Assembly: GCF_001544615.1 (NCBI RefSeq)
Contig: NZ_FCNV02000008.1
Span: 124,001 to 188,000, forward strand
Direction of reading: 5' to 3'
Length of the DNA: 64,000 bases
Origin: Caballeronia concitans
Lineage (GTDB): Bacteria; Pseudomonadota; Gammaproteobacteria; Burkholderiales; Burkholderiaceae
The notes beneath the pieces are model-generated. The model was not told where the DNA came from. It saw nothing but the letters and a program-made list of their open reading frames with translations, and searched no databases. The position numbers and the translations under genes are program-made. Below, one piece after another: positions 29,065 through 37,362 of the stretch; positions within the stretch are counted from its first letter, which is position 1; every line of letters starts with the position of its first letter.

Positions 29065-29391
29065 ATGAAGCGCACAGCACTTGTCTTGTTGATGATCGGT
29101 AGCCTTTCGGTGGCCGGTCAGGCGTCGGCGCACGGCCACGGGGGCGGACACGGCGGCGATGGCGGCGCAATCGTCGGCGCGCTGATAGGCGGCGCGGTGT
29201 TGGGCGCGCTGGTGAGTTCCGTCGCGAATGCGCAGCCGGTGTATGCACAGCCGGCTTATGCGCAGCCCGTGTACGCGCAACCGGCCTATGCGCAACCGGT
29301 GTACGCACAGCCGGCCCCGCCGGCAGGCTACTGCTACGACGGCTATCGACGCGCCTATGTGCCGTGCGCGCCCGCCGGTTACGGCTATTGA
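29065..29391 (+). CDS. Exported Gly/His-rich protein with PVYAQPAYAQ repeats
   Basis: A 108-aa protein with a signal peptide (MKRTALVLLMIGSLSVAGQASA), then a Gly/His patch (HGHGGGHGGDGG) that could bind metal. A hydrophobic glycine-zipper segment (AIVGALIGGAVLGALV) follows, then five 5-residue repeats rich in Tyr, Pro and Gln. The glycine zipper suggests membrane association. The start at 29065 has AGGAG upstream. The function is unknown; similar small proteins are common in Burkholderiaceae. Confidence 0.78.
   Translation: MKRTALVLLMIGSLSVAGQASAHGHGGGHGGDGGAIVGALIGGAVLGALVSSVANAQPVYAQPAYAQPVYAQPAYAQPVYAQPAPPAGYCYDGYRRAYVPCAPAGYGY
29233..29307 (+). repeat. Five tandem 15-bp repeats inside a coding region
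   Basis: Units of CAGCCGGTGTATGCA and close variants run in frame and encode alternating QPVYA and QPAYA. A partial sixth unit follows. The third positions have begun to diverge, so the expansion is not recent. Confidence 0.85.
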
Positions 29392-29495
29392 GTTAGACGA
29401 ACGTTGAACGACCGCGGCACGTTGCTTGCGCCAGAGAAAGCGGCTGCTGCGGCACTGGATCCGCGCAGCCGGCACGCTAACTTGGGAGACTTGCA

Positions 29496-29915
29496 ATGAA
29501 AGCGATCACGATGAAGCTGGTAGCTTCGGCTCTTGTTCTCGGCCTGTCGGGCGGTGTCTATGCTCAAGCCGGCGGCGGTGGTGGTGCGGGTGGCGGCGGC
29601 GGTGCGGGCGGTGGCGCAGGCGGCGGAGGTGCGGCAGGCGTCGGCGGCGGCATGGGCGCGGGCGGTAACGGTTCGGCGGGTGCGGGTTCGGGCGCGGCGG
29701 GCAAGGGCGGCGGCGTCGGCATGGGCGGCGCCGGCATGGGCGGCTCGACCGATGGCACGAGCGACACGGGCACCGGCGCAAAGAGCGGCATGGGCAACAA
29801 CGGCGTGAACAACGGCATGGGCCAGGGCACCATGCAACGAAGCGGCCCCGGCTCGACGGGCAGCGCAAGCCCGGGCGGGATGTCGAACGGCAGCGGCCAG
29901 CAGCAAGGCTACTAA
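29496..29915 (+). CDS. Exported glycine-rich protein
   Basis: A 139-aa protein with a signal peptide ending near VYAQ at residue 24. The remaining 115 residues are dominated by Gly, with Ala, Ser, Met and Asn (runs such as AGGGGGAGGGGGAGGG). GGGAGAC precedes the ATG. It is low in complexity and predicted unstructured, so homology calls are unreliable. It follows the PVYAQ-repeat gene on the same strand after about 100 bp and may be co-regulated with it. Confidence 0.75.
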   Translation: MKAITMKLVASALVLGLSGGVYAQAGGGGGAGGGGGAGGGAGGGGAAGVGGGMGAGGNGSAGAGSGAAGKGGGVGMGGAGMGGSTDGTSDTGTGAKSGMGNNGVNNGMGQGTMQRSGPGSTGSASPGGMSNGSGQQQGY

Positions 29916-30032
29916 TGCCGGTCAACTCACGTTGTCAGCGCGGTTGCGATCGCCGTGGGCCTCGAAGGCCATGCGGCATCCGCCACGCGGCGGCGCGTAT
30001 AAAGAAATAATCGAAGAGAGGAAGCGCCCGAC

Positions 30033-30581
30033 TTAATCGGCAGGCGTGGCCACTGGTTCAAACGTTTTCGCGCGCAAACTGACTTTTTGCGCGTAAGCAC
30101 TCGATCCGCCGTAATTCTTCAGCGCGGCATCGACATCGCCTTTAGCGGATTTCAGATAGCCATGAAGGATGGCCGAGCCGACTTCGATGTTGGCCTCGGG
30201 CTCCGTCAGATCGACGTCCCGCACGAGCGTCTTGTGCGCCGAAGGCACGACCTGCATGAGACCCGTTGCGTTATTCGCGCCCCTGGCCGTTTCCTTGAAA
30301 CGCGATTCGATGGAAATGATGGCGAGCAAAAGCGCCGGAGGCAGCGAGTATTTCGACGCCGACGACATTACCGCCGAAGCAATGGCCTGCGCCTTTTCGC
30401 GCGCCACGCCGAATCTTCGCGTGATGATTTCCGAGACCTTGTGACGCGCGTCGTCACCTTTCGATTCCTGCTGCACGGCTTCTTGCGTGATGGCGTCAGA
30501 GGCGGCCGGCGCGCTTTGCTGCGCGAGGGCGGCCTGCGTGCAACTCAGCAAGAGGGCGATGAGAAGGAATTTTCGGCGCAT
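30033..30581 (-). CDS. Lytic transglycosylase, SLT domain
   Basis: A 182-aa exported murein lytic transglycosylase that cleaves the MurNAc-GlcNAc bond. It has a signal peptide (MRRKFLLIALLLSCTQAALA), then the SLT domain with catalytic Glu92 in IISIESRFKETA, the ATGLMQV motif and a C-terminal ALKNYGGSSAYAQKV segment. An ATG ten codons upstream is possible, but the start at 30581 gives the proper signal peptide. Such small enzymes often serve secretion systems, but none is in the window. Confidence 0.88.
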   Translation of the reverse strand: MRRKFLLIALLLSCTQAALAQQSAPAASDAITQEAVQQESKGDDARHKVSEIITRRFGVAREKAQAIASAVMSSASKYSLPPALLLAIISIESRFKETARGANNATGLMQVVPSAHKTLVRDVDLTEPEANIEVGSAILHGYLKSAKGDVDAALKNYGGSSAYAQKVSLRAKTFEPVATPAD

Positions 30582-30751
30582 CGGACTCGTCACAGGAAAG
30601 CGGAGCCGCATTATAGCCCGATAAATTTTCCTTCCGGATCATGGACTTGTCCTAGATATGAAGAATTAATCGGGCAAGCGGAAGAAGTTACTTGCTTGGC
30701 CGTTCAACTTCAAGTCCGCTCTGCGCGCTTGGCCGACGAAGCGGAAATTCC

Positions 30752-32119
30752 TTACCCTGCATCGCGCGAAAGACGCGCGAACATCGGCAATGATGCGAGG
30801 ACCAGCAGCGCCGTCGCGATGAAACCGCACGCGAGCTGCCAGCGTTCCGCCTGCGTGTTGCCCGAGACGAGCATCGTCGCCTGGATCGTTCCGGCGGCGA
30901 CTGTCACGCCGAACGCTTTCATCAACTGCTGCGCCGTGCCCTGGAACGAGGTCGCTGCGGCGAGGCGCGCCTTGGGGACATCGGCGAAGGCGAGTGCGCC
31001 CATCGTCGCGAAACTGAGCGAGCGGCCCAGACCGCCGATGAGCAGCAACAGAAAGATGGCGCCTGCGGGCCACGCTTGCGACATCGTCGAGCAAACGGCC
31101 AGCACGGCCGCGAAGCACACGCTGCCCGCGCAGAGCACCGTGCGCACGGAGAATCGGCGCAATGCGAGCGCGGTCATCGGCCTCATGCAAAACGAGCCGA
31201 GCGCGCTGGCGAACGTGACGAGACCGCTGGCGGATGCGCTATAGCCGAAGCCCGTCTGCAGCGTGAGCGGCACGAGAAACGGCAGTGCGCCCGCGCCCGC
31301 GCGATAGAGACTGCCCGCGATGGTCGCGGCATGAAACGTCGGAATCGACAGCAATGAAAAGTCGATGGCGGGGTTCGGCGTGCGCCTGCAATGAAGCACC
31401 GTTGCTCTGAAAAGCAGCAAGCCGACCGCGACGCAAATCCACGCCACGCCAGTGGGCAACACATTGCGTCCCGCGCTTTCGATGCCGATCATGAAGAGAC
31501 TCAGCGATGCGCCCGACAGCAACATCCCGCGCAAATCCGGCGGCGTGCGGCTTTCGGGCGGCGATGGCGGCAAGAGCTTCCATGTGAGCCATAGCCCGAC
31601 GACGCCCACCGGCACATTGACCCAGAAGATGCTGCGCCATGAGAGCGTGTCGGTAAGAAAGCCGCCGAGCGGCGGGCCGAGCAACGGGCCGACGAGCGCG
31701 GGCATCGTGAGCCATGTCGTGGCTTGCAAAAGCTCTTCACGCTTGACGCCGCGAAAGAGAATGAGACGGCCGACGGGCACCATCATCGCGCCGCCCAAGC
31801 CTTGCGCGATGCGCGCGGCCAACAGTTGCGGCAGATTCATCGCTGCCGCGCACGCGACGGATGCAAGCGTGAATGTCGCGATGGCCCACATGAACACACG
31901 CCGCGCACCGAAGCGGTCGGCGACCCATCCGCTCGCGGGAATGAAGACCGTCAACGCGACGAGATACGCGGTGATCGCGCTGCTGAGATGAACGGCATCG
32001 ACGTGGAGATCGCGGGCCACGGCGGGAATCGCGGTCGCGACGATGGTCCCGTCCATGTTCTGCATGAAGAGCGCGCTTGCGACGACAGCGGCCGTGATGC
32101 GAAAGTTACCGCCCTTCAT
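30752..32119 (-). CDS. MFS multidrug-type transporter (DHA2/EmrB family)
   Basis: A 455-aa proton-driven exporter with 12-14 helices. The family signatures are MDGTIVATAIPAVARDL in helix 1 and FIPASGWVADRFGARRVF (motif A) after helix 2, then LLGPPLGGFLTDTLSWRSIFWVN (motif C region). The start at 32119 gives MKGGNFRITAAVV; an upstream in-frame ATG is less likely. No EmrA-type adaptor or TetR/MarR regulator is adjacent. The substrate is unknown. Confidence 0.88.
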   Translation of the reverse strand: MKGGNFRITAAVVASALFMQNMDGTIVATAIPAVARDLHVDAVHLSSAITAYLVALTVFIPASGWVADRFGARRVFMWAIATFTLASVACAAAMNLPQLLAARIAQGLGGAMMVPVGRLILFRGVKREELLQATTWLTMPALVGPLLGPPLGGFLTDTLSWRSIFWVNVPVGVVGLWLTWKLLPPSPPESRTPPDLRGMLLSGASLSLFMIGIESAGRNVLPTGVAWICVAVGLLLFRATVLHCRRTPNPAIDFSLLSIPTFHAATIAGSLYRAGAGALPFLVPLTLQTGFGYSASASGLVTFASALGSFCMRPMTALALRRFSVRTVLCAGSVCFAAVLAVCSTMSQAWPAGAIFLLLLIGGLGRSLSFATMGALAFADVPKARLAAATSFQGTAQQLMKAFGVTVAAGTIQATMLVSGNTQAERWQLACGFIATALLVLASLPMFARLSRDAG

Positions 32120-32267
32120 GACGCGTGGTTCGCATGTACGTTGCAGGACTGCGGCCAAACGGTTCTGTTTTGATTAGCGTGCATGCATGCGAGTCTACGC
32201 CATGCGTTGTATCAGCGTCCTCGCGTTATGCTAGGTGCAGTGAATATGACGCGCCGATGGCGCAGCA

Positions 32268-32597
32268 ATGACCGTCATGCCATTTGCCTTTCGTGGACGC
32301 CCGGAACTCGCAGGCCTCGACCGTCGTGCAAGAAGCGACGTGCGGCGGATTGCATGGCACTTTGCGCAGCGGCACTGGAGCCTCCATGCACCGGCGTTCG
32401 CGTGGCTCGTGTTCGTGCTGCTGCATACGCGCTATGGCGTCGTCGCTGAACGCAGTGAATATCTGTTCGTGACGGTGCTGTTCTTCATCGTCGCGGTCGC
32501 CGTCATTCGGCTGCACATTGCGCACTATTTGCGGCCCGCACGCGCAATTTACGATTTGCTCGGCGCCACGGCTACGCGCGTCATCGTTCGATGCTAG
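32268..32597 (+). CDS. Small membrane protein, unknown function
   Basis: A 109-aa protein not assigned to a family. Two probable helices (about 44-58 and 66-82) are separated by a short charged loop, with an Arg-rich N-terminus that should remain in the cytoplasm. There is no good ribosome site, but the hydrophobic pattern is not what a shadow frame would give, and no better frame covers the region. It is divergent from the MFS gene across 148 bp. Confidence 0.5.
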   Translation: MTVMPFAFRGRPELAGLDRRARSDVRRIAWHFAQRHWSLHAPAFAWLVFVLLHTRYGVVAERSEYLFVTVLFFIVAVAVIRLHIAHYLRPARAIYDLLGATATRVIVRC

Positions 32598-32669
32598 CTT
32601 CACGAAGGCCATGTTTTAGCGTGTTAGGATGCCAAGGCTTTTCCATTCAACGAACGCTAAAGAACGCTG

Positions 32670-33224
32670 ATGGCAACGCTATACGAAGCGCTGGGCGTGA
32701 ATGAACACGCCAACGAAGACGAGATCAAGCGGGCGTATCGCAAGGCTGCGATGCGCTGCCATCCTGACCGCAATGTCGGCAATGAAGACGCCGCGCGGGC
32801 GAAGTTCCAGGAAATAAAAGAGGCCTACGCCATTCTCTCGGACCCCGCGCAGCGCGAGGTGTACGACCGTATTTTTGCGGAGGAAATGGAGCGTCGCAAA
32901 GCGCAGTTGCGCGAGGAAGAAGCGGAACGTGAGGCGCTTTATGCAAGGCGCGTGTCGCTCGCCATGCGCTTTGCATCAGAAGGGCATAACCGCGATGTCG
33001 TGTTCGGCGTGCTGCTTGGCCACGAGTGCGATGAGCAGACCGCGCAGCATATTGCCGAAAGCGTCGTGGCGCTGCACGAGTCCCGCCAGGCGAAGAGCGA
33101 ACCCGAGCCCGAGCCGCAGTCCGAGGAAAGCGAAGAACCTTCGCCGGCTAAGGAATCCACCGCAAGCGCCGCGAATCCGTTTGGCGCAATATGGATGCAG
33201 TTCTTCAACAACATGCGTCTCTAG
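32670..33224 (+). CDS. J-domain (DnaJ-like) protein
   Basis: A 184-aa co-chaperone-like protein. The J domain (1-70) has the HPD motif at residues 31-33 and a [21 protein letters not shown] helix, so it should stimulate a DnaK ATPase. A charged helix follows (about 68-95), then a region unlike DnaJ with [18 protein letters not shown], and an acidic Pro/Glu/Ser-rich tail. It has no zinc-finger or C-terminal client domains, so it is a specialised J protein, not DnaJ itself. Confidence 0.88.
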   Translation: MATLYEALGVNEHANEDEIKRAYRKAAMRCHPDRNVGNEDAARAKFQEIKEAYAILSDPAQREVYDRIFAEEMERRKAQLREEEAEREALYARRVSLAMRFASEGHNRDVVFGVLLGHECDEQTAQHIAESVVALHESRQAKSEPEPEPQSEESEEPSPAKESTASAANPFGAIWMQFFNNMRL

Positions 33225-33239
33225 TCTCTCACGGGCGCT

Positions 33240-33488
33240 TCACGCTGCAAGCCGTTCACTGCGCATGATTCTTTGCCTTGGTGCGGGGGGATAAACGCAC
33301 CACTGGCCGTCATCGTGACGGAAGAAGAACAGTGCTCTCGATGCCGCGCCCTGCACGGTCTCGACGCAGACATAGCGCGTGTGATCGGCGCGCGTGCGAC
33401 TGAAGTGCTTGACATGAACCGGCACGCTGGCCGGGGCGAGCCATTTCTCCACCTGGTAACGAAGGGATCGTTCGTTGACGCTTTTCAT
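33240..33488 (-). CDS. Small hypothetical protein
   Basis: An 82-aa protein, not recognised. It is rich in Arg, with VEKWLAPASVPVHVKHFSR in the first half and SRALFFFRHDDGQWCVYPP in the second, resembling a small beta-sheet domain. The ATG at 33488 has AGGAG upstream and is preferred over a longer frame. It is convergent with the J-domain gene. Confidence 0.65.
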   Translation of the reverse strand: MKSVNERSLRYQVEKWLAPASVPVHVKHFSRTRADHTRYVCVETVQGAASRALFFFRHDDGQWCVYPPAPRQRIMRSERLAA

Positions 33489-33811
33489 CTGTAGTCTCCT
33501 GCACGCGGCGTTCATGCTTGAATATCGGCCGGAAGCGTACGAGGCTTTAAGCCGCATGAATGACGCCTGCCGCAACGCACCACACTCGTGACAAAGCACT
33601 TTAACTCTACGCCGTGAATCCACCAGCCGTGTGCCATTTTGCGAAATAGCAACAACGCAAATGAAGGCTTACGCAGGCGGATATGTGCTTTTATCTTCGA
33701 CGCGCGTGATGTGCGGGTATGTACGCGAACGGTCATATGAATGCGCCGGTGAGTACGTTACCCGTCACCCGATATTTAGCGAAACCCATGCCTGGGCTTT
33801 GCGCTGAAGCG
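33489..33811. other. 323-bp gap without a convincing gene
   Basis: Low-GC DNA between a small hypothetical gene and the VOC gene. Short frames here are Arg/Ser/His rich without ribosome sites. No hairpin or promoter pair stands out. Confidence 0.4.
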
Positions 33812-34201
33812 TCAGAGCGGACGCGCGAAACTCAGTTCGTGGCCGTCCGGATCGGTGAGATGAAAATAGCGCTCGTTCCAGGGCGCATCGCGTGGCGCGA
33901 ATTGCGGCTCGATGCCGTTTGCCCTGGCCTTGCGATAGAACGCGTCCACGTCGGACACGTAGATGATGACGCGGCCCCACCATTGAATCGGGCCATGCGT
34001 CTCGCTGGTGATGTTTAGAAACGAAGTGCCGAGCGCGAACGAGGTGAATGCTTCGTTCGCGCCGCCATGAACGATGCGAAATCCCAGCGCCTCATAAAAG
34101 CGCACCGCGCGCGGCATGTCGTGCGTGGCGAGCGTGATGGCGCTCAGGCTTTCGACGCGCGCATCGTCGTGATCGGAAGGTGGCATGAGTGGCGATGTCA
34201 T
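33812..34201 (-). CDS. VOC/glyoxalase-superfamily protein
   Basis: A 129-aa single vicinal-oxygen-chelate domain. Typical marks are SAITLATHDMPRAVRFYEALGF at the start and the C-terminal YFHLTDPDGHELSFARP, in which the Glu is a usual metal ligand. Such proteins include lyases, dioxygenases and bleomycin-type resistance proteins, and the specificity cannot be told. The start overlaps the stop of the preceding hypothetical gene by four bases, so they form an operon. Confidence 0.82.
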   Translation of the reverse strand: MTSPLMPPSDHDDARVESLSAITLATHDMPRAVRFYEALGFRIVHGGANEAFTSFALGTSFLNITSETHGPIQWWGRVIIYVSDVDAFYRKARANGIEPQFAPRDAPWNERYFHLTDPDGHELSFARPL

Positions 34202-34521
34202 CCGGGATGATGATGTGAAACGATGGACAACACGGACAAGTCGGGATGCGTGCCGTCGATGATGCTCTTGCCGATATGCCGCGCGTCGTCCACTGCGTCT
34301 TGCGCGCTTTTGTATTCGTCGTCGCCGTCGGCATGAAAGTGCACGGCTTCAGCGGGCGAATCCGCATTCGCACCGTGACGGCATACATGGCCGACGAACA
34401 CATAGCGTTCGGCGGCGCGCGGCGGCGCATGTTCGGGCGTCGGCTTCAATTGCGGCAGCACGTGTATTTCGAAGCCTTCGTATTCGAAGACATGCCATTG
34501 TGATGCGGGTTCGCCGGACAT
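34198..34521 (-). CDS. Hypothetical protein, co-operonic with the VOC gene
   Basis: A 107-aa protein I do not recognise. It begins MSGEPASQWHVFEYEGFEIHV and contains RYVFVGHVCRHGAN and AVHFHADGDDEYKSAQDAVDDAR, with an unusual number of His residues and a HHHPG end that could bind metal. There is no signal peptide. GAGAGG precedes the ATG. The ATGA overlap with the VOC gene suggests the two act together. Confidence 0.7.
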   Translation of the reverse strand: MSGEPASQWHVFEYEGFEIHVLPQLKPTPEHAPPRAAERYVFVGHVCRHGANADSPAEAVHFHADGDDEYKSAQDAVDDARHIGKSIIDGTHPDLSVLSIVSHHHPG

Positions 34522-34656
34522 GATGGCCTCTCTTTCTCGCTTGGCTTGCCCTTCAACGTTACTCCTGTTCGCGTGGCGAATCCATTGGGAACCACGTGAG
34601 GCTTCGTTGCGCGATGGCGGCTCGCATGCAATGCACGCAAGCCGCCGGCGTCCGCA

Positions 34657-34863
34657 TCAAACGATATACGGCCCGCTGATGCGCCCTTCGAAGATCGCGA
34701 TGTTGATCTGCCAGTCATCGACTGTGCCGGGCGTGCGGCCATCGACCAGGGCAGGCACGGATCGTCCGCCGACGACGCGCTGCATCTGTTCGCGTGAGAG
34801 CGTGGATTCCTTGAGGGATGCTGTGTCCAGCGGCAAATCTGCAATAACGAGAGTGCGTTGCAT
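34657..34863 (-). CDS. Small double-glycine-motif peptide
   Basis: A 68-aa product with AGGAG nine bases before the ATG. Residues 15-32 read SLKESTLSREQMQRVVGG, which has the shape of a double-glycine leader: helical, acidic, LS near -10, hydrophobic positions at -4 and -7 relative to GG. Cleavage after Gly32/Gly33 would release about 36 residues, RSVPALVDGR... ending ISGPYIV, without Cys. An early DLP segment (residues 9-11) also recalls leader-type small proteins in Burkholderiaceae. No C39 peptidase-transporter or modifying enzyme is nearby, so an exported-peptide role is an inference. Confidence 0.65.
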   Translation of the reverse strand: MQRTLVIADLPLDTASLKESTLSREQMQRVVGGRSVPALVDGRTPGTVDDWQINIAIFEGRISGPYIV

Positions 34864-35076
34864 GATGGTTCTCCTGGCGGGTAGCTTGATGTGACTCGAG
34901 CATTCACTGATGCTCGAGCGAGTTTTTGCAAGCGCTATGCCAATTTGCGCTGAGCGGCTTCCGACAAGGCGCTCGATGAAACAGTCCGCGCTTGATCGAC
35001 GCGCCACGCGGCGGTATGTTGGAGCAGCGCGAACACATTGACTCCCTGGTGTTGGCGCATTCAACGAGACCGGAAC

Positions 35077-35610
35077 ATGACTTTCATCGTGCGCGCCGTG
35101 AGTTTCCTGATTGCCAGTGCCATGCTCTTTAGCGCCTGCGCCCATGCGCAGAGTCAGCAGCAATCCATTGCATTGCTCGATTGCACGCTGATCGACGACA
35201 ACGCCGCGTATAACGACGCCGACATCAATCGCATTCAAAGCACGCGCCTGCTCATGATCAGCAGCGCCTTGCGCGACGACCTGAACCAGCGCTCGCTGTT
35301 CCGTGTCGCGGATAACGCGCGCGCAAGCGATCTGATCGCGTCGCTGCAAAGCACCCAGGACATGAGCGCATGCAACGGATGCGAACTGCGTGTCGCGCGC
35401 GAGCTGGGCGTCACGCGTGTCGGCGTGTGCTGGGTGCAGAAGATCAGCAATCTGATACTCAACATGAATCTGCGCGTGGAAGATGCGACGAGCGGCGCGA
35501 CGCTCTTTCAGCGTTCAGTCGATATTCGCGGCAATACGGATCAGTCCTGGCGGCGCGGCGCGAAGGCGCTAGTGGATTTATTAGCAGCCGATGCGTCCGC
35601 CTTGCGCTGA
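35077..35610 (+). CDS. Exported protein resembling DUF3280 (PQQ-locus associated)
   Basis: A 177-aa protein with a signal peptide (MTFIVRAVSFLIASAMLFSACAHA). The mature domain contains IALLDCTLIDDNAAYN, a CNGCELRVARELGV pair of Cys and VCWVQKISNLILNMNLRVEDA. Its pattern resembles the DUF3280/DUF2380 proteins encoded near PQQ-dependent dehydrogenases, from memory of such loci, not from a search. It lies just before the YVTN beta-propeller gene on the same strand (162 bp). The start at 35077 is chosen because it opens the signal peptide. Confidence 0.7.
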   Translation: MTFIVRAVSFLIASAMLFSACAHAQSQQQSIALLDCTLIDDNAAYNDADINRIQSTRLLMISSALRDDLNQRSLFRVADNARASDLIASLQSTQDMSACNGCELRVARELGVTRVGVCWVQKISNLILNMNLRVEDATSGATLFQRSVDIRGNTDQSWRRGAKALVDLLAADASALR

Positions 35611-35772
35611 CCGACTGGCACTCGAAGCATGACTCGCAACGCAATTCGGGAATTTCTCCCGCCCGATGACGTTGCGCGCGCCACGTCTTCTGAGCTAAGT
35701 TATTTTTCGGGGCAGGCTTGCCGCAATCGCCCCGCTCCAAAACGAACAAAGAACGTTTAGCCGGAGACGACC

Positions 35773-36834
35773 ATGCAAGTCAGCTTCAAGACGGCGCGCT
35801 TGGCGTGCGCGTCGTTTCTCGCCCCATCCCTGTTCATTGCCGCGTTCAGCGCGCATGCCGCCGCTCAGACCGCCTATGTGACGAGCGAAACGGCCGGCGT
35901 CGGCGTGATCGATCTGGCGAATCTCTCGCTTGCGAGAACCATCGATCTCGGCAAGGACGGTCCGCGCGGCCTGAGCCTCAATAAAGACGGCACGCGGCTT
36001 TATGTGGCGAATAAATCGACGGGAGACTTGTCGGAGATCGATACGGCATCCGGCAAGATCGTGCAGCGCGTGAAGATCGGCAAGAATCCCGAATTCGTGC
36101 GTGTGGAAGGCGGCTATGCATATGTGACTTATGAGCCGGGCGAATCGGGCGGGCCGCCCAAGCCGGGCGAACCGGAGAAGGACGACGATGCCAACTCGCC
36201 GCCCGCGGAGATCGCCATCATCGATCTGAAGACGATGAAGGTCACGCATTCGGTCAAGAGCGGTCATGAAACGGAAGGCGTCGAGTTCTCGAAGGACGGC
36301 CAGCTGATGCTCGTGACGAACGAGGGCGACGACACGGTGTCCGTTTATCGTGCGGGCACCGGCAAGCCGGTACGCACCGTCAAGCTGCAACAAGGCGCGC
36401 GCCCACGCGGCATCAAGATGTCGCCCGATGGGAAGCAATACGTGGTGACGCTGGAGAATGCGAACAAGTTCATCGTGCTTGACGGGAAAGACCTGAAGGT
36501 CATCAAGACCGTCGATACGAAAATGGGCCCGTACGGCGTATCGTTCGATCCGGCGGGCAAGCGCCTGCTCGTGGCTGCATCGCGCGACAAGACGCTTCAG
36601 GTATTCGACGCCGGCACCTATGAGCACATCAGCGACGTACCCGTTGGCCAGCGCTGCTGGCATTTCAGCTTTACGCCCGATGGATCGAAACTGCTGCTCG
36701 CATGCGGCCGCTCGAATGCGGTGTATGTGCTCGATGCATCGAACTTCCAGACCATCAAGCAGATCGGCGATTTGCCGCTTGCATGGGGCATCGTGACTTA
36801 TCCGCCCGGCGCGGGATCGATAGCCGGGCGTTGA
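35773..36834 (+). CDS. YVTN beta-propeller protein, PQQ-dependent catabolism type
   Basis: A 353-aa periplasmic protein with a signal peptide to about residue 35 and a seven-bladed YVTN propeller. Repeats include AYVTSETAGVGVIDLANL, RLYVANKSTGDLSEIDTASG, QYVVTLENANKFIVLDGKDL and KLLLACGRSNAVYVLDAS. A Gly/Pro-rich insertion lies near residues 120-145. Proteins of this type accompany PQQ-dependent alcohol dehydrogenase genes, but their biochemical role is unsettled. With the adjoining DUF3280-like gene it extends the PQQ theme beyond the pqq genes themselves. Confidence 0.85.
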   Translation: MQVSFKTARLACASFLAPSLFIAAFSAHAAAQTAYVTSETAGVGVIDLANLSLARTIDLGKDGPRGLSLNKDGTRLYVANKSTGDLSEIDTASGKIVQRVKIGKNPEFVRVEGGYAYVTYEPGESGGPPKPGEPEKDDDANSPPAEIAIIDLKTMKVTHSVKSGHETEGVEFSKDGQLMLVTNEGDDTVSVYRAGTGKPVRTVKLQQGARPRGIKMSPDGKQYVVTLENANKFIVLDGKDLKVIKTVDTKMGPYGVSFDPAGKRLLVAASRDKTLQVFDAGTYEHISDVPVGQRCWHFSFTPDGSKLLLACGRSNAVYVLDASNFQTIKQIGDLPLAWGIVTYPPGAGSIAGR

Positions 36835-36946
36835 TCGCGCTTGCTGCACGGACGTTTCGTTTCGTGCCGCGCATCATTGCGCAATGCATCTCGCGCCTCG
36901 CCGTGGGCGGCTGCTAGTATCAGGTAGGCTCCCGGCGAGGACGATC

Positions 36947-37354
36947 ATGCTGACATTGGCCGAGGCGTTCGATGCACTCTGCGACAGTCCCGCGCGCAAG
37001 CGGGTTCTGATCGCTGCTCAAGGCGGTACGGGCAATTGCCGCTGGCTGCCCGCGTTCATTGGAAAAGACGGCGCGCTTCGCTATGAACGGCGCGAAGAAG
37101 ACATCGAACTGGACGACGATGCCACCGACGCCATTCGCCTTTTCGACGCCGGTTCGCTTTCTTCGTGTGCGCTCGTCGTGCATCTGGGCGCCCTTGGCGT
37201 CGGCGCGCTCGTGATGGGGCCGGAATCGCCTAGCGATGCCATGCGCATGCTCGAGCAACTGAAGGCGAATGCGCTTGGCCGCTTCGTCGAACATTACCTG
37301 GCCGAACTGCGTCAGCGGCGGCCCGCTCGCATTTATCCCTTCAAGCCGCGGTGA
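36947..37354 (+). CDS. Hypothetical protein
   Basis: A 135-aa cytoplasmic-looking protein, not recognised. It has MLTLAEAFDALCDSPARKR, AAQGGTGNCRWLPAFIGKDG, a basic-acidic middle and SSCALVVHLGALGVGALVMGPES. GAGG precedes the ATG at 36947. It is convergent with the TonB receptor gene, with eight bases between the stops. Its role is unknown. Confidence 0.65.
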   Translation: MLTLAEAFDALCDSPARKRVLIAAQGGTGNCRWLPAFIGKDGALRYERREEDIELDDDATDAIRLFDAGSLSSCALVVHLGALGVGALVMGPESPSDAMRMLEQLKANALGRFVEHYLAELRQRRPARIYPFKPR

Positions 37355-37362
37355 GATCAGCG

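Noticed and set aside
29233-29307. Possible CRISPR-like array
   Set aside because: The 15-bp units are contiguous, in frame and code for a peptide repeat; there are no spacers and no cas genes.
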